14,982 nt of DNA from JBKPNZ01 sp046732895 (lineage in GTDB: Bacteria; Actinomycetota; Thermoleophilia; Solirubrobacterales; 70-9). The stretch lies in NCBI GenBank assembly GCA_046732895.1, contig JBKPNZ010000046.1:1-14982 (forward strand), written 5' to 3'. Positions 6,500-13,078 of this stretch are shown here, one piece after another (the stretch's first letter is position 1; every line of letters starts with the position of its first letter). The notes under the pieces are model-generated. The model searched no databases, had not been told where the DNA came from, and worked only from the letters and a program-made list of their open reading frames with translations. A program made the position numbers and the translations under genes.

Positions 6500-7525
6500 A
6501 TGAGTGAGGCGACCCTTCCCGACGCAACGCCCGACGTCCAGGCCTCCCGCCCGGCGACCGAGGTCAGCCTGACCCGGGTCGGCGTGCGTGGGGTCGAAAA
6601 GGTGATCCGCGTCGACGGTCCGGCGAAGCCGGGGGCCGCCATCGACGCGAACGGCAGCTACTACTTCGCACAGCTCGACTGCTTCGTCGACCTCAACCCG
6701 CAGCAGGCCGGCGTCCACATGTCGCGCTTCGAGGAGACCGTGAACGAGGCGATCGACACGGTCGTTCTCGGCGAGACCCTCCGAGCCGAGCAGCTCGCCG
6801 CCCACATCGCCGAGCGCGTCCGCGAGCGCCAGGACGGAATGCGCGCCGAGGTGACGATCGCCGCCCGCTATCCCGAGACCGTGCCAACCCCTGTCTCAGG
6901 CCTGCCCACCCAGGAGATCTACACGCTCCACGGGACCGCGGTGGTCTCCGAGCGCGGCACTCGCACCCTGACCGGCGTCGAGGCTCAGGGCATGACCGCC
7001 TGCCCCTGCGCACAGGAGCTGGTGGCCGACCGCTCCCGCGAGCGCCTCGTGAACGAGGGGTTCACGGACGACGAGATCGAGCGGGTCCTGCGCTCGGTGC
7101 CGGTGGCAACCCACAACCAGCGTGGCATCGGCTCGCTCCACCTCGGCCAGCCGGAGGGCACCGACCTCGACGTCGATGCTCGCGACCTCCTTCACATCGT
7201 CGAGGCATCGATGAGCTCCGAGATCTACGAACTCATGAAGCGCTCGGATGAGGTCGAGGTGGTCGAGAAGGCGCACCGCAATCCCCGGTTCGTCGAGGAC
7301 GTGGTCCGCGAGATGGTCCGCCGTGTCGCCGCGGCCTACCCGCAGCTCGAGCAGGGAGGGTTCGTCTTGGCCCGCCAGGAGAACCTCGAGACGATCCACC
7401 GGCACTCCGTCTTCGCGGAGCGCTCCGGGCTCTTGAGCGAGATCGCGACCGAGCTCGAATCGGGTGAGCACTCGCCCCACCACCTCACCGAGAGGGAGTG
7501 GCTCGAGGCTCCCTGCCAGGGCTGA
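6500..7525 (+). CDS. folE2: GTP cyclohydrolase FolE2 (type IB)
   Basis: Converts GTP to 7,8-dihydroneopterin triphosphate and formate, the first step of folate (and deazapurine) synthesis, in the cytoplasm. The 341-residue protein has FolE2/MptA family landmarks. These are 'GVRGVEKVIRV' near residue 28, 'VDLNPQQAGVHMSRFEE' (63-79), the Cys motif GMTACPCAQE (164-173), HNQRG (205-209), 'ASMSSEIYELMKRSDEVEVV' (236-255), 'NPRFVEDVVR' (261-270) and 'NLETIHRHSVFAE' (295-307). The Cys, Glu and His residues in these motifs are the likely metal ligands. Type IB enzymes work with metals other than zinc and replace or back up the zinc enzyme FolE. ATG 6500 is chosen over the in-frame codon at 6428, which precedes the -10. 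It faces pgsA, 27 bp between stops. Confidence 0.94.
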   Translation: MSEATLPDATPDVQASRPATEVSLTRVGVRGVEKVIRVDGPAKPGAAIDANGSYYFAQLDCFVDLNPQQAGVHMSRFEETVNEAIDTVVLGETLRAEQLAAHIAERVRERQDGMRAEVTIAARYPETVPTPVSGLPTQEIYTLHGTAVVSERGTRTLTGVEAQGMTACPCAQELVADRSRERLVNEGFTDDEIERVLRSVPVATHNQRGIGSLHLGQPEGTDLDVDARDLLHIVEASMSSEIYELMKRSDEVEVVEKAHRNPRFVEDVVREMVRRVAAAYPQLEQGGFVLARQENLETIHRHSVFAERSGLLSEIATELESGEHSPHHLTEREWLEAPCQG

Positions 7526-7564
7526 GCGCGCCGCCGGCGCCCGGACCGAGGCTCAGGCGCGCTC
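7524..7564. terminator. possible bidirectional terminator between folE2 and pgsA
   Basis: GAGCGCGCC (7524-7532) is mirrored by GGCGCGCTC (7556-7564), a perfect 9-bp stem with a 23-nt loop. A second overlapping pair, GCCGGCGCC (7533-7541) and GGCGCCGGC (7565-7573), could form instead. The arms cover the two convergent stop codons. No T-run follows on either strand, so this is only a hairpin candidate. Confidence 0.35.
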
Positions 7565-8122
7565 GGCGCCGGCCGCCGCCCGCCGCGCGCGTTCTTCGTC
7601 AACCCGCCGGCGCAGACCGAAGAAGTAGTCGGCGCCGGAGATGACTGTCGCCGCCACCGCCAGATAGACGAGCACGTCGACCCAGGTGGGCGAGGGCGAC
7701 CAGATGATGAGGGCGAAGACGGCGGCGATCTGCAGGGCCGTCTTCACCTTGCCCAGCCAGCTGGCGGCGATCACCACACCCTGCTCCGCGGCGAGCGCGC
7801 GCAGGCCGGTGACGGCCAGCTCGCGCGCGATGATCACCATCGCGACCCACGCCGCCAGCCGATCGAGGGAGACCAGCGAGATCAGCGCGGCGACGATCAG
7901 CAGCTTGTCGGCGAGCGGGTCCATCAGCTTCCCGAACGTGGTCACCGCCTGGCGCCTGCGCGCGATGTAGCCATCGAGCCCGTCGGTGAACGCCGCCAGC
8001 GCGAAGACGGCGGCGGCCAGGGCATCCCCGTTGGGGGTCTCGTCGAGCAGCGCCACGACGATCACCGGAACGGCGACGATCCGCAGCAGGGTCAGGAAGT
8101 TCGGCAGGTTCAGCGGCAGCAT
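7553..8122 (-). CDS. pgsA: CDP-diacylglycerol--glycerol-3-phosphate 3-phosphatidyltransferase
   Basis: An integral membrane enzyme that makes phosphatidylglycerol-phosphate from CDP-diacylglycerol and glycerol-3-phosphate, the first committed step of phosphatidylglycerol and cardiolipin synthesis. The 189-residue length is usual. The CDP-alcohol phosphatidyltransferase motif is complete: D47-x2-D50-G51-x2-A54-R55-x8-G64-x3-D68-x3-D72, with the four Asp binding the metals. The N-terminus LPNFLTLLRIVAVPVIVV is the typical PgsA opening, and about five hydrophobic helices follow. The tail is charged (RRRVDEERARRAA). It begins 52 bp after the uracil-DNA glycosylase on the same strand and has its own -10-like TAACC repeats. 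A related phosphatidyltransferase (for example a CDP-DAG-dependent inositol-phosphate enzyme) is possible but less likely. Confidence 0.93.
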   Translation of the reverse strand: MLPLNLPNFLTLLRIVAVPVIVVALLDETPNGDALAAAVFALAAFTDGLDGYIARRRQAVTTFGKLMDPLADKLLIVAALISLVSLDRLAAWVAMVIIARELAVTGLRALAAEQGVVIAASWLGKVKTALQIAAVFALIIWSPSPTWVDVLVYLAVAATVISGADYFFGLRRRVDEERARRAAAGAERA

Positions 8123-8129
8123 CGCGCCG

Positions 8130-8140
8130 TGGTTAGGTTA
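8130..8140 (-). promoter_or_regulatory. candidate pgsA -10 (tandem TAACCT/TAACCA)
   Basis: The minus strand reads TAACCTAACCA, two overlapping -10-like hexamers ending 12 and 7 nt before the pgsA ATG. The nearer one matches the leaderless spacing seen at other genes here. Confidence 0.35.
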
Positions 8141-8174
8141 GTGACGCCGAGGACAGCCGACAGCGCTCCAGCCG

Positions 8175-8855
8175 TCAGCCGCTGAGCTCGCGCGCCCGGG
8201 CGAACACGGCGTCGAGCATCGCCTCGGTGAGCTTGCCGGTGAAGGTGTTCTGCTGGGAGGGGTGAAAGCAGCCGAGCAGCGTGAATCGACCCACGGCCGC
8301 CTCGGAGCCGTGGCCGAAGCGCGGCTTCGGCCGCGGGATCTCCTCGCCCAGCGCGCGGGTCGCCCGGAGCGCGCCGTCCCACGCGAACGAGCCGAGCGCC
8401 ACGAGCACCCGCGCCCGTACGAGCAGCTGGAGCTCGCTCGCCAGGTACGGAAGGCAGTTGTCGCGCTCGGTGGGGGTCGGGCGGTTCGCCGGCGGTGGAC
8501 AGCGGTTGACCGCCGTCACGAACGCGTCCGTCAGGCGCAGACCGTCGTCGAGGCTCTCCGAGCGGGGCTGATTGGCGTATCCGGCTCGATGCAGCGCGGC
8601 GAAGAGCCAATCGCCCGAGCGATCGCCGGTGAAGATCCGCCCGGTGCGGTTACCACCGTGCGCCGCCGGCGCCAGCCCGACGAGGACGACCCGGGCATCG
8701 CGGTCACCAAACCCCGGAAGGGGACGCGCCCAGTAGCGCTCACCGCGATACCGGCGCGGTGGGTCTGCCGCGACCGACTCCCGCCATGCAACCAGGCGGG
8801 GACAGCGCCGGCAGCAGACGATCTCGCGGTGCAGGCGTTCGAGCTCGTCGGGCAC
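8175..8855 (-). CDS. family 5 uracil-DNA glycosylase (UDGb)
   Basis: A base-excision repair enzyme that removes uracil (and in this family often hypoxanthine and other deaminated bases) from DNA. The 226-residue protein shows UDGb motif A GLAPAAHGGNRTGRIFTGD (60-78), which lacks the catalytic Asp/Asn of other UDG families, and motif B HPSQQNTFTGKLT (198-210). Four cysteines fit an iron-sulfur cluster: two in CCRRC (14-18), C119 and C134. Start: the frame is open far upstream through an antisense stretch up to 10676, but homology-like sequence begins at GTG 8855 (PDELERLHREIVCC), which I use. It is divergent from the thioesterase with 61 bp between and lies upstream of pgsA on the same strand. 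Confidence 0.92.
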   Translation of the reverse strand: MPDELERLHREIVCCRRCPRLVAWRESVAADPPRRYRGERYWARPLPGFGDRDARVVLVGLAPAAHGGNRTGRIFTGDRSGDWLFAALHRAGYANQPRSESLDDGLRLTDAFVTAVNRCPPPANRPTPTERDNCLPYLASELQLLVRARVLVALGSFAWDGALRATRALGEEIPRPKPRFGHGSEAAVGRFTLLGCFHPSQQNTFTGKLTEAMLDAVFARARELSG

Positions 8856-8903
8856 AGGGCCCAGGCTGGCACACCTCCGCAGCGACCGACCGGGCAGCCG
8901 ATC

Positions 8904-8909
8904 TAGGAT
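8904..8909 (+). promoter_or_regulatory. -10 box of the thioesterase (leaderless)
   Basis: TAGGAT ends 7 nt before the GTG at 8917, the same geometry as the coiled-coil gene promoter at 4765. There is no Shine-Dalgarno. Confidence 0.45.
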
Positions 8910-8916
8910 CCGCGCC

Positions 8917-9405
8917 GTGGAGGCGAAGCCCGCGGCCCACTCGCAGTCGGCCCTCGTCCGGTGGATGGCGATCGGCGACGCCAACTCCGCCGGCTTCGTC
9001 CATGGCGGCGTCGTCATGAAGATGTGCGACGAGGCGGCCGGCGTCGCCGCCGTGCGCCACTGCGGCCGCCGCGTCGTCACTGCGGCCATGGACCGGATGA
9101 CGTTCATCCTCCCGGTCAACGTCGGCGAGCTCCTGACGTGCGCGGCGACCGTCAACGCCGTCTGGCGGACCTCGATGGAGGTGGGCGTACGCGTCGAGGC
9201 CGAGAACCCGCGCACCGGCGAGAAGCGCCACACCTCAACGGCGTACCTGACGATGGTCGGGATCGGGGATGACGGGGAGCCGATCCCGGTGCCTCCGCTG
9301 ATCACCGAGAGCGAGGCCGAGCAGCGACGCGAGCGCGAGGCGGAGGTCCGACGCCGCAACCGGCTCGCCGAGCGCGACGAGATCCTGCGCCACCGGGCGC
9401 AGTAG
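8917..9405 (+). CDS. acyl-CoA thioesterase, hotdog fold (YciA/ACOT-like)
   Basis: Hydrolyses acyl-CoA thioesters to free acid and CoA in the cytoplasm. The 162-residue protein has one hotdog domain (~residues 10-125). The active-site region is typical of the YciA/ACOT7 group: N23, GFVHGGVVMKMCDEAAG at 26-42 with H29-G-G and D38-E39, then 'RHCGRRVVTAAMDRMTFILPVNVGEL'. Residues 130-162 form a charged helix (EAEQRREREAEVRRRNRLAERDE shortened here) likely to be an oligomerisation or surface helix. The GTG start is set by the TAGGAT box 7 nt upstream. The natural acyl chain is not predictable. Neighbours (DNA repair, metal permease) give no hint of a pathway, so a general CoA-recycling role is likely. 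Confidence 0.9.
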   Translation: MEAKPAAHSQSALVRWMAIGDANSAGFVHGGVVMKMCDEAAGVAAVRHCGRRVVTAAMDRMTFILPVNVGELLTCAATVNAVWRTSMEVGVRVEAENPRTGEKRHTSTAYLTMVGIGDDGEPIPVPPLITESEAEQRREREAEVRRRNRLAERDEILRHRAQ

Positions 9406-9429
9406 ACGCGCACACCTCCGATGCGCGAT

Positions 9430-9446
9430 ATACCCCTGAGGGGTAT
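9430..9446. promoter_or_regulatory. CsoR/CstR-type operator
   Basis: ATACCCCT-G-AGGGGTAT is a perfect 8-bp palindrome around one central base. This is the known form of binding sites for the CsoR/RcnR family: Cu(I)-sensing CsoR and persulfide-sensing CstR bind ATACCCC...GGGGTAT sites. It overlaps the -10 hexamer of the permease gene, so a bound repressor would block RNA polymerase. The repressor gene itself is not in the window. Confidence 0.75.
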
Positions 9447-9449
9447 CCT
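9444..9449 (+). promoter_or_regulatory. -10 box of the permease gene
   Basis: TATCCT is formed partly by the right arm of the CsoR-type palindrome. It ends 12 nt before ATG 9462, giving a leader of about 5 nt without a Shine-Dalgarno. Confidence 0.45.
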
Positions 9450-9461
9450 CCTCAGCGACCG

Positions 9462-10730
9462 ATGACCGATGTCGCCAACAAGATCTGGGAGGGCCTCCAG
9501 AACGCCGGCCTGATGGCCTACGAGGTCTGGTGGGCGCTGGTGCTCGGCTTCGCGATCTCCGCGATCGTGCAGGCCTGGGTCCCCCGCGAGCGCATCGAGA
9601 GTGCGCTCAGCGGCAGCGGCCCGGGGCCGATCGCCAAGGCGACGGGGCTCGGCGCCGCCTCCTCCTCGTGCTCGTACGCGGCGATCGCGATCGCCAAGTC
9701 GCTCTTCCAGAAGGGTGCCTCGGCGGCGACGGCCCTGGCCTTCCAGTTCGCCTCGACCAACCTCGTGTGGGAGCTCGGGCTCGTCATCTGGGTCTTGATG
9801 GGCTGGGAGTTCACCCTCGCCGAGTTCATCGGCGGCGGCGTGCTGATCGTGGCGATGTCGCTGCTCCTGCGGGCGTTCGTGTCGCCCCGGCTTGAGGAGC
9901 GCGCCCGGCGCCACGCCCTGGGCGCCGAAGCCGGCCACCAGCACCATGCCGTCGGCTCGTCGATGCCATGGCGCCGGCGGCTGCGCTCGAGCGAGGCCTG
10001 GTCGGACGTGGCGCACAACTTCCGCGGCGACTGGAAGATGATCTGGAAGGAGATCACGATCGGGTTCCTGCTGGCCGGCTTCATCGCCCTGCTCGGAGAC
10101 GACTTCTTCAACGGCCTCTTCCTGACCGACGCGCCCGCCGGCATCCAGACGATCGAGAACGTGATCGCCGGCCCTGTGATCGCCGTCCTCAGCTTCGTCT
10201 GCTCGGTCGGGAACATCCCCCTGGCGGCCGTCCTGTGGTCGGGCGGCATCTCGTTCGCCGGCGTGATCGCGTTCATCTTCGCCGACCTGATCGTGCTCCC
10301 GATCGTCGCGGCCTACCGCAAGTACTACGGCACCTCGTTCGCGCTCCGGATCATGGCGCTCATGTTCGTGACGATCCTGATCGCCGCGTTGATAGTCGAC
10401 GGCCTCTTCTCCGTCGCCGGCCTCATCCCCGACACGAGGCCGACGGCCGACGACGTCTTCGGCACCATCTCCCTCGACTACAAGCTCTTCCTGAATCTTC
10501 TGGGGCTCGTGGTCTTCGCGGGCCTCATGTACCTGACGATGCGCCGCGGGGTCCGCGATCCCGTGTGTGGGATGACGGTGGATCGCGATCGGGCTGTCAT
10601 GGCCCGTGTCCTCGGGCGCACGCAGTACTTCTGCAGCGAAACCTGCCGGGATCAGTACCTCGCTGAGCGCGAGCACGCCGGTGCCTCTACGCTGGGCTCA
10701 CCGGCTCATGGGCAAGAGTCCATCCACTGA
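9462..10730 (+). CDS. ArsP_1/DUF318 family permease with C-terminal YHS domain
   Basis: A 422-residue inner-membrane permease. Two similar halves carry the family's Cys-containing membrane motifs: GAASSSCSYAAIAIAK (C70) and FVCSVGNIPLAAVLWSGG (C247). Between them is a cytoplasmic loop rich in His (GHQHHAVG, ~166-173). After the last membrane segment comes a YHS domain, DPVCGM at 366-371 then a CSETC pair near 393-397, a small module that binds metal through Cys. ArsP_1 relatives export organoarsenicals, and SO_0444-like members are linked to copper or zinc efflux. The CsoR/CstR-type operator at the promoter points to Cu(I) or reactive sulfur rather than arsenic, as an inference. The substrate is not proven. 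The 3' end overlaps the next gene's likely start by 23 bp. Confidence 0.88.
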   Translation: MTDVANKIWEGLQNAGLMAYEVWWALVLGFAISAIVQAWVPRERIESALSGSGPGPIAKATGLGAASSSCSYAAIAIAKSLFQKGASAATALAFQFASTNLVWELGLVIWVLMGWEFTLAEFIGGGVLIVAMSLLLRAFVSPRLEERARRHALGAEAGHQHHAVGSSMPWRRRLRSSEAWSDVAHNFRGDWKMIWKEITIGFLLAGFIALLGDDFFNGLFLTDAPAGIQTIENVIAGPVIAVLSFVCSVGNIPLAAVLWSGGISFAGVIAFIFADLIVLPIVAAYRKYYGTSFALRIMALMFVTILIAALIVDGLFSVAGLIPDTRPTADDVFGTISLDYKLFLNLLGLVVFAGLMYLTMRRGVRDPVCGMTVDRDRAVMARVLGRTQYFCSETCRDQYLAEREHAGASTLGSPAHGQESIH

Positions 10731-11526
10731 TCAACTGCGCAAGCTCGCGATCGTCCCCGCCTACAACGAGGCGGACATGGTCGCCCGGGTCGTGCGCGAC
10801 ATCAACCGGCAGGCGCCGGACTTCGACGTCGTCGTGATCGACGACGGCTCGATCGACGAGACGGCCGCACTCGCCGAGGCCGAGGGCGCCGCGGTCATCC
10901 GCCACCCCTTCAACCTCGGGATCGGCGGTGCCATGCAGTCGGGCTACAAGTACGCCCTCCGCGAGGGGTACGACGTTGCGGTGCAGGTCGACGGTGACGG
11001 GCAGCACAAGCCCGAGTATCTGCCCGATCTCCTCGCCGCTCTGCGCACGGGCAAGAAGGCCGACATGGTCTACGGGAGCCGGTTCCGCGGGAACCCCGGC
11101 TACAAGGTCCCGCTGGGCCGGAGGCTCGGCAACCTCATCTTCTCCGTCGTGCTCACCGTGATCACCCGCAAGCGCATCACCGATCCGACGTCCGGATTTC
11201 GCATGACGAACCGCCGAGGAATCGAGCTCTTCGCTCGCGACTATCCCCACGACTACCCCGAGGTGGAGGCGATCCTGATGCTGCACGCGCACAGGCTGCG
11301 CGTCCACGAGGTCCCGGTGCGGATGAATGCCCGCGGGTTCGGGCGAAGCTCGATCGACTACCCGCGCAGCGCCTACTACATGGCGAAGGTCCTCCTGGCC
11401 CTCTTCGTCGGCCTGTTGCGGCGCCGCCCAACCCCGCAGCACCGCCCGGCCGACACCCCCGACGGGCAGTCGGTCGCGCCCGGCGCCGCGATCTCGAGGG
11501 TGGGCGGCGATCCGGAGGCCCGATGA
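10708..11526 (+). CDS. glycosyltransferase family 2, DPM1-like (polyprenyl-phosphate sugar synthase type)
   Basis: Transfers a sugar from a nucleotide donor, probably to polyprenyl phosphate, at the inner face of the membrane. The GT-A fold motifs are clear in 272 residues: VPAYNEADMV (16-25), VVVIDDGSIDE (41-51), HPFNLGIGGAMQSGY (66-80), the metal-binding QVDGDGQH (93-100), and DPTSGFRMTNRRG further on. No C-terminal membrane domain is present; the partner DUF2304 protein may supply it. I choose ATG 10708 because homologous sequence begins just after it; an in-frame GTG at 10606 would run deep into the permease gene. TGA overlaps the DUF2304 ATG by 4 bp (ATGA), so the pair is translationally coupled. 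The C-terminal ~40 residues are Pro/Ala-rich and probably disordered. Confidence 0.9.
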   Translation: MGKSPSTDQLRKLAIVPAYNEADMVARVVRDINRQAPDFDVVVIDDGSIDETAALAEAEGAAVIRHPFNLGIGGAMQSGYKYALREGYDVAVQVDGDGQHKPEYLPDLLAALRTGKKADMVYGSRFRGNPGYKVPLGRRLGNLIFSVVLTVITRKRITDPTSGFRMTNRRGIELFARDYPHDYPEVEAILMLHAHRLRVHEVPVRMNARGFGRSSIDYPRSAYYMAKVLLALFVGLLRRRPTPQHRPADTPDGQSVAPGAAISRVGGDPEAR

Positions 11527-11999
11527 GCTCCGCTCTCCAGTTCGCCGCGTCAACCGAGAAGCTGGACACGACGGTTCGCATCGTCGCCGTGATCGTCACG
11601 GCGCTTCTGCTCGGCGTCGTGCTGGAGCTGGTTCGCCGTCGCTTGCTCGCCGAGCGCTATGCGCTGCTGTGGATGATCGTCACGCTCGCCCTCCTGGTGC
11701 TGGCCGTTTGGACCCAGCTGCTCAACTGGGCATCGGACCTCGTCGGCATTCAGGTGCCGGCGAACTTTCTCTTCCTCGCCGCGTTCGGAGTGGGCTTCGT
11801 CCTGCTTCTTCACTTCTCCGTGGCGACCTCGAGGCTCTCCGAGGAGACGAAGATCCTGGGCCAGGAGGTTGCGCGGCTCGACGCGGAGCTGCGCGCAAGG
11901 AGCGCGAACGGAGCCGCTCCGACTGACGCCCTAGCCGCGGCGCCCGCCGAGGACGGCGAGCACGAGCGCCCAGTAAGCCCGCAGTCCGGCTCGCAGTAA
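11523..11999 (+). CDS. DUF2304 family membrane protein
   Basis: A 158-residue protein with three membrane helices (~18-36, 46-66, 81-101), then a short coiled coil (~102-126, SRLSEETKILGQEVARLDAE) and a disordered tail. This layout and the position right after a DPM1-like GT2 gene match the DUF2304 family, whose members are commonly paired with such transferases. The likely role is membrane recruitment or handling of the lipid-linked sugar, by inference. A GGAGG lies 4 nt before ATG 11523, and the start overlaps the upstream stop. The last ~23 codons overlap the 3' end of the opposite-strand glycosyltransferase, and the TAA stop is formed by an AGTAAGC repeat unit, so the C-terminus is probably not under strong selection. 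Confidence 0.82.
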   Translation: MSSALQFAASTEKLDTTVRIVAVIVTALLLGVVLELVRRRLLAERYALLWMIVTLALLVLAVWTQLLNWASDLVGIQVPANFLFLAAFGVGFVLLLHFSVATSRLSEETKILGQEVARLDAELRARSANGAAPTDALAAAPAEDGEHERPVSPQSGSQ

Positions 12000-12992
12000 G
12001 CGCGAACGTCCCGCGGCGCCCAGGTAGGCCGAGTCGAGATCGGCGGTCAGCCCGGCAGCGAACTCCCGGGCCGGCACGCCGGGTGCCGCATGGATGCGGC
12101 GCCGCTCGCGCACGAGGCGTGGAAGCCACCTGAGGGTCTCACCCCAGGCGCGCAACTTCTGCCCGAACCACCCACCGGCGATCGAGACCGGCACAAGCGC
12201 AAGCTCGGTCAGGAGCACCGCGGGCAGCACGAGGATCAGCAGGGCGGACGGATAGGTCCGGATGAGCGTCGCCCAACGGTTGCGCTCCAGGTAGCGCCAC
12301 TTCGCCGGTCCCTTGGCGAACTCGTAGTCGTGATCGACGCGCGCGTCCGTCACCACCCCGAGGTGGGCCTCCGAGAGGCGAAGGCGCAGCGAGAGGTCGA
12401 CGTCCTCGTGGTAGAGGAAGAAGTCCTCGTCGAACCCCTCGAGATAGAGGAAGCTCTTGCGGGGGATCGCCAGGCAGGCGCCGCTGACGAATCCCGGCTC
12501 GGGCAGCTCCGCCATCACGGCCTCGTCAAGCGGCTCGCCCGCGCCGCCCGCCCAGGCGATGCCCGTGAAATGCACGGCGCCGCCATGCGTGTTCACGACG
12601 CGGCCGCCATCGGCCGTCACGAGGCCCTGCCACGCGCCCCAATCGCGCCCCCCGGCCGCCGGATCTGCGATCGCATCGCGAAAGCCGGGCGCCGGGACCG
12701 CATCGGGGTTCAGAAAGCACAGGAGGTCGGCCTTGGCGACCTCGGCGCCACGGTTGTTGCCAGCGCCGTACCCGAGGTTCGCGCCGGTCTCGATCACGGT
12801 CGCGTCCGGGGCGAGCTCACGTGCCAGCTCGGGGCTGCCGTCGCTCGATGCGTTGTCGACGACGATCAGCTCGTCGCCCGGGCGCAGCTCCGCAAGGACC
12901 GCGGGCACGGTCCGCGGCAGCGAGCCGCTGCTCTCATGGGTGACGATGATGACCGCAAGGCGCACGGCCTCCGGCGCGGGATCGGCGCTCAA
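11931..12992 (-). CDS. glycosyltransferase family 2, rhamnosyltransferase (WbbL)-like
   Basis: A 353-residue GT2 enzyme likely acting on a cell-wall or polysaccharide acceptor. GT-A motifs: AVIIVTHESSGSL (13-25), ELIVVDNASSDGSPE (41-55), GANLGYGAGNNRG (70-82), LNPDAVPAPGF (94-104), and the acceptor-side 'GFDEDFFLYHEDVDLSLRLR' with its ED pair. A hydrophobic segment (~263-287, LLILVLPAVLLTELALVPVS) followed by a basic amphipathic tail attaches it to the membrane, as in WbbL-type enzymes. The TTG start at 12992 has a TACTAT box 9 nt upstream. GTG 12965 (VRLAVIIVTH) is a credible alternative. Its 3' end overlaps DUF2304 by 69 bp. Heptamer repeats lie at both ends of the gene. Confidence 0.88.
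   Translation of the reverse strand: MSADPAPEAVRLAVIIVTHESSGSLPRTVPAVLAELRPGDELIVVDNASSDGSPELARELAPDATVIETGANLGYGAGNNRGAEVAKADLLCFLNPDAVPAPGFRDAIADPAAGGRDWGAWQGLVTADGGRVVNTHGGAVHFTGIAWAGGAGEPLDEAVMAELPEPGFVSGACLAIPRKSFLYLEGFDEDFFLYHEDVDLSLRLRLSEAHLGVVTDARVDHDYEFAKGPAKWRYLERNRWATLIRTYPSALLILVLPAVLLTELALVPVSIAGGWFGQKLRAWGETLRWLPRLVRERRRIHAAPGVPAREFAAGLTADLDSAYLGAAGRSRLLRAGLRAYWALVLAVLGGRRG
11972..12001. repeat. AGTAAGC heptamer pair at the 3' end of the glycosyltransferase
   Basis: AGTAAGC occurs at 11972-11978 and 11995-12001, with a related AGTCCGG in between. The same unit recurs at 13004 at the other end of the glycosyltransferase gene. The second copy supplies the DUF2304 stop codon (CAG TAA). 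On the other strand the pair encodes part of the glycosyltransferase C-terminus (LLRAGLRAYW). Confidence 0.5.
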
Positions 12993-13001
12993 AGCCCGGC
13001 G

Positions 13002-13007
13002 ATAGTA
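13002..13007 (-). promoter_or_regulatory. candidate -10 box of the minus-strand glycosyltransferase
   Basis: TACTAT on the minus strand ends 9 nt before the TTG at 12992. It is partly made of the first heptamer repeat. No -35 is clear because the repeats fill that position. Confidence 0.35.
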
Positions 13008-13078
13008 AGCAGTAGGCGGCTTGCAGTAGGCAGAGCCGCTCTCGGCTTCTGCCTACTGCTCACTGCCCACCGGCTGCT
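13004..13078. repeat. heptanucleotide repeats forming a long hairpin
   Basis: Units in strict 7-base phase run AGTAAGC, AGTAGGC, GGCTTGC, AGTAGGC, AGAGCCG (13004-13038). After a CTCT loop the opposite orientation follows: CGGCTTCT (13043-13050), GCCTACT, GCTCACT, GCCCACC (13051-13071). Positions 13023-13038 pair with 13043-13059 as a 16-bp stem with a single bulged base and a 4-nt loop. The hairpin lies about 19 nt past the MMPL stop on the minus strand and could end or protect that mRNA, though no T-run follows. Variable heptamer repeats resemble the short tandem repeats found in cyanobacteria, by analogy only. Confidence 0.75.

Noticed and set aside
8856..10676. 833-residue minus-strand frame apparently extending the uracil-DNA glycosylase to 10676
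   Set aside because: The added part is Arg/Asp/Glu/His-rich low-complexity sequence antisense to the thioesterase and permease genes; only the last 226 residues are UDGb. Not a fusion.
13004..13078. CRISPR-like array or REP element
   Set aside because: Units are 7 bases, directly adjacent and variable, without spacers; no cas genes or RAYT transposase nearby.
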